From: DASYXW01 sp035934405
Lineage (GTDB): Bacteria; Acidobacteriota; Terriglobia; UBA7540
Assembly (NCBI GenBank): GCA_035934405.1
Contig: DASYXW010000072.1
Location: 80,931 to 144,930 of the forward strand
Length of the DNA: 64,000 bases
Reading direction: 5' to 3'
Both the position numbers and the translations under genes were made by a program. Positions 22,262 through 31,177 of the stretch are shown in pieces. Position 1 is the stretch's first letter, and each line of letters begins with the position of its first letter. The notes under the pieces were generated by a model. The model searched no databases. It worked only from the letters and a program-made list of their open reading frames with translations, and was not told the DNA's origin.

Positions 22262-24157
22262 GTGGACATTCTATTCGCCGTCCTTCCCTTCGCCGACCTC
22301 CAGCATCCCGCCATCGGGGTCAGCTTGCTCAGCGCCGGGCTCGAGCGCTCGGGGTTCTCGTCTGCCGTGCGGTACTTCAACTTCGACCTCGCCGAAACTA
22401 TCGGAGCGCCGCTGTATGAGTGGATTGCCGAGCGCAGCGACCTGATGCTGCTCGACACCTCCACGCCCGCCGTGTCGCTGGTGGGCGAATGGTTCTTTGC
22501 CGACCTGGTGTTTCCGGGACGGCTTCCCGGCGAGCGAGAATATCTGGCGAACTTCCTCATGCCCGAGCCGGGGGCGCGGCAGCGGATTCCGGAGATTCTG
22601 CAGGCCCGGCGTTGCCGCGAGGCGTTTGTGGACGAGTGCGTCCGCGAGATTCAGCGGAACGCTCCGCGCGTGGTGGGTTTCACGACCACGTTTCATCAGA
22701 CTTGCTGCTGCCTTGCGGTGGCGGAAGCTCTCAAGCAGACTCCGAATCCGCCACTCATCATTTTCGGCGGCGGAAATTGCGAAGGCGAGATGGGCCAGCA
22801 GATGATCCAGTCGTTCCCGTGGATCGACTTTGTCTCGACCGGCGAGGGCGATGAGACCGTGCCGCTCTTTCTGCGGCGCCTCTTGCGCGAGGGCGATGCG
22901 CGGCCAGTGGCCGGGATCCTGCAGCGGGGCCAACCGGACCTCACACTGCCCGTCCCGGTCACGAACCTGGACGCGCTGCCGGTTCCCGACTACTCCGGCT
23001 ACTTCGAACGCCTGGGAAGGTCACCCTTCAGGAATCAGATCGATCCCCGGCTCTTGATCGAGACGGCGCGCGGCTGCTGGTGGGGAGAAAAACAGCACTG
23101 CACGTTCTGTGGATTGAACGGCCAAACCATGGCCTATCGCAGCAAGTCGCCCGGCCGGGTGATCGAGGAACTGAAATCGCTGACGGAAACCTACGGCCCG
23201 AAGCGAATCGACTGCGTGGATAACATTCTCGACACGCGGTACCTCCAGACTTTGTTTCCCGAGCTCGCCTGCAACGGTCCCGAGGTGAAGCTTTTTTTCG
23301 AAACCAAGGCGAACCTGCGATTCGAGCAGCTTCGCACCCTGCGCGAAGGCGGAGTGCGTTGCGTGCAACCCGGTATCGAGAGTTTCAGCAACGAGGTGCT
23401 TCGCCTCATGCGTAAGGGCTGCACGGCGCTGCAGAACATCCAGTTCCTCCGCTGGTCCGACGAACTCGGCCTGGCCGTCATCTGGAATGTGCTATACGGA
23501 TTTCCGGATGAATCCACCTCGGAGTACGCGCGGCAGGCTCGCGTCATCCCGCTCATCACCCATTTGCAGCCACCTTCGTTCTGCATCCGCGTGCGGATGG
23601 ACCGCTTCAGCCCGCTTTACCGCGAGGCCAGCCGTTTCGGCCTTGCCAATGTGCGCCCCATGCCGGTATACGGCTACGTCTTCCCCCTGCCGTCGGAGGA
23701 TCTCGCGCGCCTGGCCTACTTTTTCGAGTTTGACTACGCTGACGGCCGGCGGCCCGCTGACTATGCGGGCGAACTGGTTCGAGAGATTGCGGCGTGGTCG
23801 GAGGCGAGCAACGCGGCGCCCCCGCAACTCAATCTTTTCGAAGCGGGATCTTTGGCGCTCGTCAATGATACGCGGCCTTGCGCCGTGAATCCCACTCACG
23901 TTCTCAGCGGACTCGAAGCGAAGGTCTGCCTGCTTTGCGACACGGCGCACACGGTTCCGGGTCTCCTGCGGCAACTGGGGGGAGAGGCGAGCGAGCTCGA
24001 AGTGCGCCGGGCGCTGGCTCGGTTGGAGCAGGACAAGCTGGTGCTCGAGATGGAACGGCAGTACTTGAGCCTGCCGGTGTTTCGAAATCGCACCCCGTCT
24101 GTTGCCGTCCCCGGCCGGCTCGCCATCCAAGAGCCGGCCGTCGCCTCTTTGATCTAA
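22262..24157 (+). CDS. B12-binding radical SAM RiPP-maturation protein (rSAM_ocin_1-type)
   Basis: 631 residues from GTG 22262. The N-terminal half (about 1-240) is a cobalamin-binding-like Rossmann domain (VVGFTTTFHQTCCCLAVAEAL, LIIFGGGNCEGEMGQ, DFVSTGEGDETVPLFL). The radical SAM cluster motif is GCWWGEKQHCTFCGLNG (about residues 274-290), i.e. C-x7-C-x2-C in place of the common C-x3-C-x2-C; this spacing with CWWG is the hallmark of the RiPP maturation radical SAM protein 1 family, proposed peptide C-methyltransferases. The C-terminus (about 540-610) is winged-helix-like (LLRQLGGEASELEVRRALARLEQDKLV). Last gene of the operon; converges with the kelch gene 27 nt away. Confidence 0.85.
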   Translation: MDILFAVLPFADLQHPAIGVSLLSAGLERSGFSSAVRYFNFDLAETIGAPLYEWIAERSDLMLLDTSTPAVSLVGEWFFADLVFPGRLPGEREYLANFLMPEPGARQRIPEILQARRCREAFVDECVREIQRNAPRVVGFTTTFHQTCCCLAVAEALKQTPNPPLIIFGGGNCEGEMGQQMIQSFPWIDFVSTGEGDETVPLFLRRLLREGDARPVAGILQRGQPDLTLPVPVTNLDALPVPDYSGYFERLGRSPFRNQIDPRLLIETARGCWWGEKQHCTFCGLNGQTMAYRSKSPGRVIEELKSLTETYGPKRIDCVDNILDTRYLQTLFPELACNGPEVKLFFETKANLRFEQLRTLREGGVRCVQPGIESFSNEVLRLMRKGCTALQNIQFLRWSDELGLAVIWNVLYGFPDESTSEYARQARVIPLITHLQPPSFCIRVRMDRFSPLYREASRFGLANVRPMPVYGYVFPLPSEDLARLAYFFEFDYADGRRPADYAGELVREIAAWSEASNAAPPQLNLFEAGSLALVNDTRPCAVNPTHVLSGLEAKVCLLCDTAHTVPGLLRQLGGEASELEVRRALARLEQDKLVLEMERQYLSLPVFRNRTPSVAVPGRLAIQEPAVASLI

Positions 24158-24184
24158 CTACTAAACGCTATTCTGCGACCGCGG

Positions 24185-25645
24185 CTACTGCACGGTGATG
24201 TTTACCGGAGCGGAGGGGATGCCGTTGGTCACAACCTCGAGAGTACTGGCTCCCGTTTCCGCAGCGGCCGGGACGTCGAAATGGGTGCCGATGATCGTGC
24301 TCCCGGTGGCAATCTTGCTGGTGTTGGGGCCGTGAGTGGGGAAGAACATAACATCGCCGCTGGAAGTGTTGGTGACGCGAACGAGCGGAAAGTTGGTGGC
24401 CATCTGGGCATCGTCGCCGTAGGCTGCGCCGGCGGAGAGTCCGTTGAGCTGAGTCCCGGCGAGGACATAGGTCTTGCCGCGAGTGACGGTGGTGGGGGCG
24501 GAGGTGATGGTCGGAGCCCACGCAGCCTGAAAGGTCCCACTCGGGGTGTAGATTTCGACGTCCTTGGAGCCGTCGGCGAAGAGCACCTGGCCGGTGGGAA
24601 GCAGGAGCATGCGGCCGAAGTAAGAGGTGTCGTTGGGGGCGTTGGGCGGAGCAGGAACCGAGTTGATGTTGGTTCCATCGAATTCGTAGAAATAGGTGGG
24701 CTTGTTAAAGATGCCCGGGCTGGTGTCCATGAGCACGTTGCCGTCGGGAAGCAAGGAGGCGGGAGCGTCGGCCATGTCGAGCTGACCCTGGGCGCTAACG
24801 GGGAAATCCGGGCCCTGGACCCAGGTGCCGGGCTCGCTCGGAATCGCCGGAGGAGTGTACACGGCGGTGTTCTTGGTGCCGCCCATGGCAAAGACGGTGC
24901 CGTCGGGGCGCAGGATCTCGGGGCCGATTTCGAGGGTACCGGCGTCGGCGAGAGGGACAATCGTGCTGCCCGCATTGATCCATTGCGTTCCGAGCAACTT
25001 TTCCGCGTTGGTACCGTTGTTGGTGTCCACGGTGAGCACGGTGCTATCGGGAAGCAGGGCCCAGCCTTCCTCGCTGTTGCTGTCAGCCTTGCCTTTGCTT
25101 ATGACGGTCCACGTCAGGGTGCCGGCGTGCAAGAGCGCCTGCTGGTTACTGCAGCAATTGCCAAGCATAAAGGTTCCGTTGCCAAGAATAATGCCGGAGG
25201 CATCGCCAATGTTGGCCCACTGGCTGCCTTTTGGAGCAGCGACAGTAGCCCACGTGTTGGCGGACGGAGTGTAGATAGCGCCAAGATTACTTTCGCTCTG
25301 GCTGTGTCCATCGTATTCTCCGCCCATGACGATGAGACGGCCGTCGGGAAGCACGGCGGAAGCGTAGTACAGCGGAGCATATCCGTTGGGAAGCGACGCC
25401 TGCTGGCTCCACGTGCCGTTGAGATAACTGCCCGTGCTGTCCGGAGTGAGGCGCCACCAGTTGCTGGTGCCGTACCCCTGCGAGTCTTCCGACTGCATCA
25501 TCACGGTACCGTCGCGAAGCAGCAGAGCGGTGCCGCCAAAGAAGGGCGCTGCGTTATTCAAGGTCTGCCAAGTCTGCGCGCGCGCCAGGCCGGGTAGCGT
25601 CAGTAAAGCAAGGATCATAATTGCCAGTATCTTTGGTATTTTCAC
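24185..25645 (-). CDS. Secreted kelch-repeat / galactose-oxidase-like protein
   Basis: 486 residues with a signal peptide (KILAIMILALLTLPGLARAQ). Residues about 30-370 carry kelch-type propeller blades (ASAVLPDGRLIVMGGEYDG, LLPDSTVLTVD, ILRPDGTVFAMGG, LLPTGQVLFADGS). The C-terminal 90 residues match the DUF1929 E-set domain that ends galactose oxidase-like proteins (APTITSAPTTVTRGKTYVLAG, NFPLVRVTNTSSGDVMFFPTHG). A Tyr-Cys cross-linked copper site cannot be confirmed, so oxidase activity is open. Single gene, minus strand, converging with the RiPP-like operon. Confidence 0.75.
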   Translation of the reverse strand: MKIPKILAIMILALLTLPGLARAQTWQTLNNAAPFFGGTALLLRDGTVMMQSEDSQGYGTSNWWRLTPDSTGSYLNGTWSQQASLPNGYAPLYYASAVLPDGRLIVMGGEYDGHSQSESNLGAIYTPSANTWATVAAPKGSQWANIGDASGIILGNGTFMLGNCCSNQQALLHAGTLTWTVISKGKADSNSEEGWALLPDSTVLTVDTNNGTNAEKLLGTQWINAGSTIVPLADAGTLEIGPEILRPDGTVFAMGGTKNTAVYTPPAIPSEPGTWVQGPDFPVSAQGQLDMADAPASLLPDGNVLMDTSPGIFNKPTYFYEFDGTNINSVPAPPNAPNDTSYFGRMLLLPTGQVLFADGSKDVEIYTPSGTFQAAWAPTITSAPTTVTRGKTYVLAGTQLNGLSAGAAYGDDAQMATNFPLVRVTNTSSGDVMFFPTHGPNTSKIATGSTIIGTHFDVPAAAETGASTLEVVTNGIPSAPVNITVQ

Positions 25646-25763
25646 CTTTCCCCCTTTGTGAATTTTAGATACGGCCGGATTCCCGAGTCAGGTAACGCCG
25701 GACCGCGCGCCAGTATACACCGGAGCCGGTGCTGCGTCCCAAGATTTTTACATAGGTAACTAA

Positions 25764-28700
25764 CTAAGTGCCCGTGCCCGTCAGGCTCACGGTCTGCGGA
25801 CTGCCGCCGCCATTGTCCTGAATCGAGATCGAGCCCGTCCGTGTTCCGGTCATGGTAGGCGTGAAGGTGACGCAGATGGTGCAACTCGCCCCGGCCGCCA
25901 GGCTGGAGGTGCAAGTCGTGGTGCGCGCGTAATCCTGCGGATCTGTGCCGCCAATACCAATACCCGTAATGCTGAGGCTGACGGTGCCCACGTTGGTCAA
26001 GGTAACGGTCTGCGGGGGGCTGGTGGTGCCCACCATCTGAGCCGCGAAGGTCAGAGTGTTCGGAATCACCTGTGCGATGGTGCCCGTGCCCGAGAGCGGC
26101 ACTGTCTGCGGGCTGCCGCTGGCGTTGTCGGTCACATTCACCGTTCCCGAGGCGGAGCCGGGGGCGGTGGGTTTGAAGTCCACCGTAATCGTGCAACTGG
26201 CGCCCACGGCCAGGCTCGAGCCGCAGTTATTCTGCTGCGCGAACGGGCCGGTGACGGTCACGCTGGTGATGAGCAGGGTCGCCGTGCCCGGGTTGGACAT
26301 CGTGACCGTTTTCGTCGGACTGACCTTGCCCACAACCTCAACCGGGAAGGAGAGGCTGGTGGGAGAAAAGGAGACCTGCGGAGTGCCCGCAGTTCCCGTT
26401 CCGGTCAGCGCGACGTTCTGCGGACTTGAAGGAGCGTTGTCCGTCACGCTGAGGCTTGCGGTCCTCGACCCGATATTGGTGGGCGTGAAGGTGACACTGG
26501 CGGCGCAGTTCGCGCCCCCGGCAATGCTTGCCGGGCAAGTGTTGGTTTCAGCGAAGTCACCGCTGTTGGTACCGGTGATGGAAAAACTTGTGAAGTCGAG
26601 GGGCGCAATGGCCGGGTTGCTGAGGGTTTCGGTGAGGGGCAGGCTGGTGGTTCCCTGCGTCTGGTTGCCAAAGTTGAGCGCGGCGGGGGAAAGCCCGATC
26701 GTGGCGACGTTGAGAAAAACCGAGATATTGTTGCTCGTCGTGTTCACCACGGCAAGGTCAGGCTGCCCGTCATTGTTGAAGTCGGCCGCCGCAACCCACA
26801 ACGGCCCGGCCGGAGTGTTTCGCGTGAAGCGTGGCAGGAAAGTGCCATCACCCTTTCCGAGCAGCACTCCGATGTTGTTGCCCTGGTTCGCGGTCACCAC
26901 GTCCAGGTTGCCGTCGCCGTTGAAATCGGCCACCGCCGCCCAGAACGGTCCACCATCCACGTTGTACTCCACGTGGGGCTGGAACGTGCCGTCGCCGTTG
27001 CCAATCAGAATGGAAACCTCGTTGGGTCCCTCGTCGGACACCACCAAGTCCAGGCGGCCGTCGCGGTTGAAGTCACCCACCGCGATGCCCTTGGGACCGG
27101 CTTGGGTGGGGAGTGGAAGCGGAGTTCCCTGCGGCAGAAACGTGCCGTCGCCCTTTCCGATGAGGATAGAAACCGTGCTGTCTGCCTGGTTGGCGACGGC
27201 GAGATCAAGAATGTTGTCACCGTTGAAGTCCCCCACGGTTACCGCGTAGGGCTTGTTGCCGACGGCGTAGCTCACGGCACTCTGAAACGTGCCGTTGCCA
27301 TTCCCCAGGAGGACCGAAACCGAGTTGGCGGCAGTGTCGGCGGTGATGAGATCGAGATTGCCGATGTTTCGAAGATCCGCCCCGATCACCGCCCGCGGGC
27401 TCGCCCCGGTAAGGAAGTCCGTGTGGCTTTGAAACGTGCCGTCCCCATTTCCCAGCAGGAGTGACACCGTGCCCGTGCCGCCGGCGGTGACGATGTCGGC
27501 GATGTGATCGTTGTTGAAATCACCGACAAAAACAGAGTTGGGCGACGCAGCGGTGGCGTAGTCAACCTTGCTCGCAAAGCCGCCTTTGCCGTTGCCGAGG
27601 AAAACCGAGACCGTACTGGAGCCGGTGTTCGCAACCGCCAGATCCGTGTTGCCGCCGGCGGTGAAGACGCCCGTGGCCACGGCGCTGGGTGTGGTGCTGC
27701 CGGCCAGCACGGAATCAGGAAAAGTACCGTCACCGTTGCCGAACATGACCGTTACCCCGCCCTTGCCGTTGTCGACAATCGCCAGGTCGAGCTTGGCATC
27801 AAGGTTGAAATCACTGCTGGCGATGGCGACGGGTGTGAGGCCTGAGTTGTAGACCGCTTGGGTCGCGAAGGATCCAGTACCGGTTCCCAGGAGCACGGAG
27901 ATCGTGTTACCGGTGGAATTGGCCACCGCGAGATCGGGGAAACCATCGTCGTTGAAGTCACCGGCAACCAGGCAAACCGGGCTTGCGCCGGTCGCGAAGT
28001 CCATTTTGGGGTTGAAACTGCCCCCTGTTTTCCCCAAAAACACCGACACGGTGTTCGAGCCCTTGTCGGTGGCTACCATGTCTGGAACGCCATCTTTGTT
28101 GATGTCGGCAATAACGAGGCCTGTGGGAGAGGTACCGGTGACGTAATTGGTGGGAGACCTGAAAGCTCCGGCGCCCGTGCCGCGATATACACCGATGGTG
28201 TTCGAGCCGCTGTTGGTGACTGCCAGATCCACTTCGGGCTGCTGGCCAAGCGCCGCCGCCACCACCGTGACGGGCGCCGTGCCTGTCGTCAGAGTGACAC
28301 CGGCGCGAAACTTGCCCGTGCTGCTGCCGAGGAAGATGCTGATGCTGTTGGAGCCGGTGTTGGCGACGGCGAGGTCCGGGTGGCCATCCATGTTGAAATC
28401 GCCGACGGCCACTGACGAGGGAGTGGTGCCGGTTGGGTAATCCACTTTTGTCTGGAAGGTGCCGTCACCATTGCCAAACAGGATGGAAACTGTTGCGGCC
28501 TTGCTGTCGGCGACGGCCAGGTCCAATTTGCTGTCGCCGTTGAAGTCGGCGACGGCAATGAACAGGGGGCCCTTGCCGGTGGAGAATGCCGTTCCGGCCC
28601 CAAAGGTGCCGTCGGAGTTGGCGAGAAAGATTTGGACCGTGTTGTTGCCGAGGTTGGCGACGGCGAGGTCCGGGCGGCCGTCGCCGTTGAAATCGGCCAC

Positions 28701-28856
28701 CGCCACCGCGACGGGCGTCGCGCTGCTGGTGGCGAGGTCGGCGCCGCCGAACAGGTACTGCTGCGCGAAGACGCTCCTGCCGAAAAGCGCCAGCCACAGC
28801 ATCGCCCCGAGCGCCGCCACGGTGCTCCGAACTCTTGCCCGTCGTTCTGGCTTCAT
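25764..28856 (-). CDS. Giant secreted FG-GAP/VCBS protein with choice-of-anchor D domains
   Basis: 1030 residues. ATG at 28856 follows GGAGGAAG at 8 nt. Signal peptide (VAALGAMLWLALFGRSVFAQ), then about 14 FG-GAP repeats (about 30-690; VADFNGDGRPDLAVAN plus SILFGNGDGTFQ) predicted to form propellers with Ca-binding DxNxDGxxD loops, then three or more choice-of-anchor D / HYDIN-type Ig domains (about 690-1030; LNFGNQTQGTTSLPLTETLSN, PGSASGTVNVTDNASGSPQTVPLSGTGT). Larger relative of the plus-strand gene at 16.2 kb. Surface adhesion or matrix role inferred; no enzyme motif. Confidence 0.85.
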   Translation of the reverse strand: MKPERRARVRSTVAALGAMLWLALFGRSVFAQQYLFGGADLATSSATPVAVAVADFNGDGRPDLAVANLGNNTVQIFLANSDGTFGAGTAFSTGKGPLFIAVADFNGDSKLDLAVADSKAATVSILFGNGDGTFQTKVDYPTGTTPSSVAVGDFNMDGHPDLAVANTGSNSISIFLGSSTGKFRAGVTLTTGTAPVTVVAAALGQQPEVDLAVTNSGSNTIGVYRGTGAGAFRSPTNYVTGTSPTGLVIADINKDGVPDMVATDKGSNTVSVFLGKTGGSFNPKMDFATGASPVCLVAGDFNDDGFPDLAVANSTGNTISVLLGTGTGSFATQAVYNSGLTPVAIASSDFNLDAKLDLAIVDNGKGGVTVMFGNGDGTFPDSVLAGSTTPSAVATGVFTAGGNTDLAVANTGSSTVSVFLGNGKGGFASKVDYATAASPNSVFVGDFNNDHIADIVTAGGTGTVSLLLGNGDGTFQSHTDFLTGASPRAVIGADLRNIGNLDLITADTAANSVSVLLGNGNGTFQSAVSYAVGNKPYAVTVGDFNGDNILDLAVANQADSTVSILIGKGDGTFLPQGTPLPLPTQAGPKGIAVGDFNRDGRLDLVVSDEGPNEVSILIGNGDGTFQPHVEYNVDGGPFWAAVADFNGDGNLDVVTANQGNNIGVLLGKGDGTFLPRFTRNTPAGPLWVAAADFNNDGQPDLAVVNTTSNNISVFLNVATIGLSPAALNFGNQTQGTTSLPLTETLSNPAIAPLDFTSFSITGTNSGDFAETNTCPASIAGGANCAASVTFTPTNIGSRTASLSVTDNAPSSPQNVALTGTGTAGTPQVSFSPTSLSFPVEVVGKVSPTKTVTMSNPGTATLLITSVTVTGPFAQQNNCGSSLAVGASCTITVDFKPTAPGSASGTVNVTDNASGSPQTVPLSGTGTIAQVIPNTLTFAAQMVGTTSPPQTVTLTNVGTVSLSITGIGIGGTDPQDYARTTTCTSSLAAGASCTICVTFTPTMTGTRTGSISIQDNGGGSPQTVSLTGTGT

Positions 28857-29028
28857 CGCGTCTTCCTCCAACCTTTGCTCCACTCTGGTTCGATTCCGCT
28901 CCGTGGGTCACTCAAGGTTGGGGCTGGCGGGAAAACCTGTCAAGTGCCACTCAAGCCATCACTTACTCTGTCAATGTCTGCTTGCCGCCCATGCGCCCGC
29001 GCCAGCGGCCATTTGCTCCGCTGCCGCT

Positions 29029-29640
29029 TTACAGGCCGCAGGGTTCGCCCGTGAGGTCCCTCCGCAATTGCCCGACGTTCTGAAATCGAATGCCGCGCAT
29101 GCCGCACTGGCGGGCGGCTTCGACGTTGGCCGCGCGGTCGTCAATGAAAAGGCATTCCCCCGGGCGGCGCTGCGAGATCTCGATCGCCAGCCGGTAAATC
29201 CCTGGGTCAGGTTTTCTCACGCCCAGAAAGCAGGAGCTGAAAAAGACGCTGAAGCAGCGCCTGAGGCCGAGGCGCTCGATCCGGCAGAGATTGAGCTCTC
29301 TCGACTCGTTGTTGAGCGTCGCCATGAAGTACCGGCGCGAGGCCGCGATTTCCTGCATGAGGGCGAGCGACTCGGGGAAGGGCTGGGACTCCGAGAACAT
29401 GAAGTCGCGGAACTCGGGCAGGGTGAAAGGGCGCTCGCGGTGGAACACGGTCTGCCGCAGGTAATCGTCCAGGCTGAGCTTGCCGCACTCGAACGCGTCC
29501 GCCAGCCGGGCATGGCGCTCCTCGAACTCCGCCGCATCCAGGTGGAAAAGGTCGGCCGCTTTGCGCCGCGACTGATGATCCCAGCCGTTTGAGCCGAGCA
29601 CGCCTCCGACATCGCTGAAGATGGCGGTGATTCCTGGCAT
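29029..29640 (-). CDS. HAD-superfamily hydrolase (HAD-IA, epoxide-hydrolase-N-like)
   Basis: 203-residue cytoplasmic phosphatase-like protein. Motif I is FSDVGGVLGSNGW with the nucleophile Asp (the DxGGVL variant of this subfamily); motif II is MATLNNES; motif III Lys in GVRKPDPGIYRLA; motif IV FIDDRAANVEAA. A helical cap lies at about residues 25-95. ATG at 29640 is chosen because motif I should be near the N-terminus. Substrate unknown. A period-7 repeat separates it from the anti-sigma-like gene upstream. Confidence 0.82.
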   Translation of the reverse strand: MPGITAIFSDVGGVLGSNGWDHQSRRKAADLFHLDAAEFEERHARLADAFECGKLSLDDYLRQTVFHRERPFTLPEFRDFMFSESQPFPESLALMQEIAASRRYFMATLNNESRELNLCRIERLGLRRCFSVFFSSCFLGVRKPDPGIYRLAIEISQRRPGECLFIDDRAANVEAARQCGMRGIRFQNVGQLRRDLTGEPCGL

Positions 29641-29672
29641 TGACGATTGATGATTGTAGATTGAAGATTGCC
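29640..29672. repeat. Period-7 degenerate repeat
   Basis: Units attgacg, attgatg, attgtag, attgaag directly upstream of the HAD gene. Confidence 0.6.
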
Positions 29673-29719
29673 CGCGAGCCAAGCCCCGCCGTCCTCCATG
29701 AAGTGTTCCCTGCAACCTA

Positions 29720-29956
29720 TCACCTGTACTGCCGGGCCAGGACCTGGCGCAGGCGGCGGCTGACATCCGAGGGCAGAGGCGCGGGGCGGCAGTTGCAGAA
29801 GATTTCGATGGTACGGCGCGTGGTGGAGACCACCACGCGGCAATGGCGGCAGCCTTCGAGGTGGCGGGCGAGGTCATGGACGAGCGCGGCATCGAGCTCG
29901 CCATCGAGGTACTCGGAGAGTTGCTGAATGACTTCCTTGCAAATCAACTTGACCAA
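29720..29956 (-). CDS. Orphan zinc-finger anti-sigma factor (zf-HC2)
   Basis: 78 residues with the ZAS/zf-HC2 pattern CKEVIQQLSEYLDGELD and HLEGCRHCR, i.e. His-x3-Cys-x2-Cys plus an N-terminal Cys. Such domains bind and inhibit ECF sigma factors in the cytoplasm. No transmembrane segment and no sigma factor gene is adjacent, so its partner must be elsewhere. It precedes the HAD gene on the same strand with a gap of about 80 nt. Confidence 0.75.
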   Translation of the reverse strand: MVKLICKEVIQQLSEYLDGELDAALVHDLARHLEGCRHCRVVVSTTRRTIEIFCNCRPAPLPSDVSRRLRQVLARQYR

Positions 29957-30468
29957 ACCTGGCTTCCTGAGCGGAGAAGACTGCCCGGCGCTCTAAACCT
30001 GATCCGCCGGTGTGGACTGCGCCGGACGCCCTACCCATTTTCGTCCGGCAGCTTATCGGATGAATCCTCTGGGGAAGTCGATGCATACAGTGCTGCCACT
30101 AAGTCTCTGTAAAGAATCGTCCTGGTGCGAAGACCGGATTGCGCTCACGACTCAAACCGGCTTGCCTCCAGTGGGGGGGGGGGCAAATCGGGCCTGCTGT
30201 GTTCGGATTGAACTTACGTATTTTCAGTAACATTCCCGGTTTAATCGTCATTTCTCTCTTCCGTCCACACCCCTCGCTCCGTCCGTGCGGAACGGCGCGC
30301 GCGAGGCTGCCGCTGGAAGCGCAAAGATGGATAAGTGTAGGGGTCAAGAAAGTACGTTACCATACGTGTATAGTGTTGTCAAGAGTGCAATATTGATACC
30401 AAACCCGCGGCTTTTTGTCCCCAGAGCCTCGGACTTTCTGTTAAGTAATGCACGTGGGAGATGCCGAC
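29957..30468. other. Intergenic region with G11 homopolymer
   Basis: No gene recognised. A run of 11 G lies at 30173-30183. The stretch is mixed in composition and precedes the hicB gene; no convincing promoter stands out. Confidence 0.5.
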
Positions 30469-30681
30469 GTGAGCTTGCTCGATTACAAGACGGTTTTGTA
30501 TCGCCAGGAAGATGGTTCCTGGGTGGCTGAGATTCCCGCCATCGCCGGCTGCTATGCCCTCATGCCGACCCGGGAGGAAGCGCTCGCCGAGCTCGCCGGC
30601 GTTTTTGACATGATTACCGACGAGTACCGGGAGAAAAGCCTGCCCTTGCCTGCCGACACCACCGAAATCGTCCACGCCTAG
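30469..30681 (+). CDS. hicB: HicB-family antitoxin (locus 1)
   Basis: 70-residue HicB: YKTVLYRQEDGSWVAEIPAIAGCYALMPTREEALAEL is the partial RNase-H-like fold (strand, E-P-GC-A motif, helix). GTG at 30469 is preferred over ATG 30448 because GGGAG precedes it and the family starts at LDYK. HicB binds and neutralises the HicA RNA interferase. The partner toxin frame directly downstream is decayed. Confidence 0.75.
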   Translation: MSLLDYKTVLYRQEDGSWVAEIPAIAGCYALMPTREEALAELAGVFDMITDEYREKSLPLPADTTEIVHA

Positions 30682-30682
30682 C

Positions 30683-30862
30683 GCCAGCGCCCGCGAGTTT
30701 CAAAAGGCGGCGCGACAGTTGGGCTTCTCGAAGACACGCCAGACCGGAAGTCACGAACGCTGGAATCATCCTGACGGTCGCGCCGTTACCATTCCCCTCC
30801 ATGGCGGCCGGGAGATCGGCCCGCCGCTCTTCTTCAAAGCCCAGCGAGCGCATAACGTTTAG
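30683..30862 (+). pseudogene. Decayed hicA toxin remnant
   Basis: In the frame offset from hicB this reads SAREFQKAARQLGFSKTRQT, then GSHERWNHPDGRAVTIPLHG, clearly HicA (compare FLESLGFVQTRQRGSHRFF in locus 2, with the catalytic His). No ATG, GTG or TTG is available in frame and the last helix (ILKILRDAG in intact HicA) is replaced by FFKAQRAHNV. The toxin is therefore probably not made. Confidence 0.7.
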
Positions 30863-30930
30863 GTATGGCCGGTGGGACCACCCCGACGGCCGCGGTGTTA
30901 CAGTTCCCCTCCATTTCGTTCTTTCGGTGC

Positions 30931-30936
30931 TATAAT
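30931..30936 (+). promoter_or_regulatory. -10 box giving a near-leaderless hicB mRNA
   Basis: TATAAT, followed by 7 nt and then ATG of hicB locus 2. Transcription would begin at or next to the start codon. No good -35 is seen. Confidence 0.5.
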
Positions 30937-30943
30937 TCTCCCT

Positions 30944-31177
30944 ATGAAGAAGCCAGCCGGAAAGGCCAGGGTGCGTGAATTTACCGTGGTCATCGAGCGA
31001 GACGAGGATGGTTACTACGTGGCCAGTGTTCCCGCGCTGCATAGCTGTTATACGCAGGCACGCACGCTGGAAGAATTGGCCCCTCGCATCCGCGAAGTTA
31101 TCGCCCTTTGCCTGGCGGAACAAAAAGCTCCGCGCATGAAGTTTGTGGGCGTTCAGCAGGTCGAGGTCAGCGCTTGA
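30944..31177 (+). CDS. hicB: HicB-family antitoxin (locus 2)
   Basis: 77 residues: VREFTVVIERDEDGYYVASVPALHSCYTQARTLEELAPRIREVIALCL is the canonical HicB partial RNase-H fold with VPALHSC in place of VPALPGC. The stop TGA overlaps the TTG start of hicA by 4 nt, so antitoxin and toxin are coupled. HicB also often autoregulates its operon. Confidence 0.85.
   Translation: MKKPAGKARVREFTVVIERDEDGYYVASVPALHSCYTQARTLEELAPRIREVIALCLAEQKAPRMKFVGVQQVEVSA

Noticed and set aside
26000..28800. Tandem DNA repeats as a mobile or CRISPR-like element
   Set aside because: The periodicity reflects repeated FG-GAP and choice-of-anchor D protein domains; units are diverged at the DNA level.
30173..30183. Phase-variable G11 tract
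   Set aside because: It lies in a gap about 280 bp before hicB with no promoter or reading frame that it could switch; a possible assembly-sensitive homopolymer only.
30872..30943. N-terminal extension of HicB locus 2
   Set aside because: The frame is open upstream, but TATAAT lies inside it and HicB similarity begins at the ATG at 30944.
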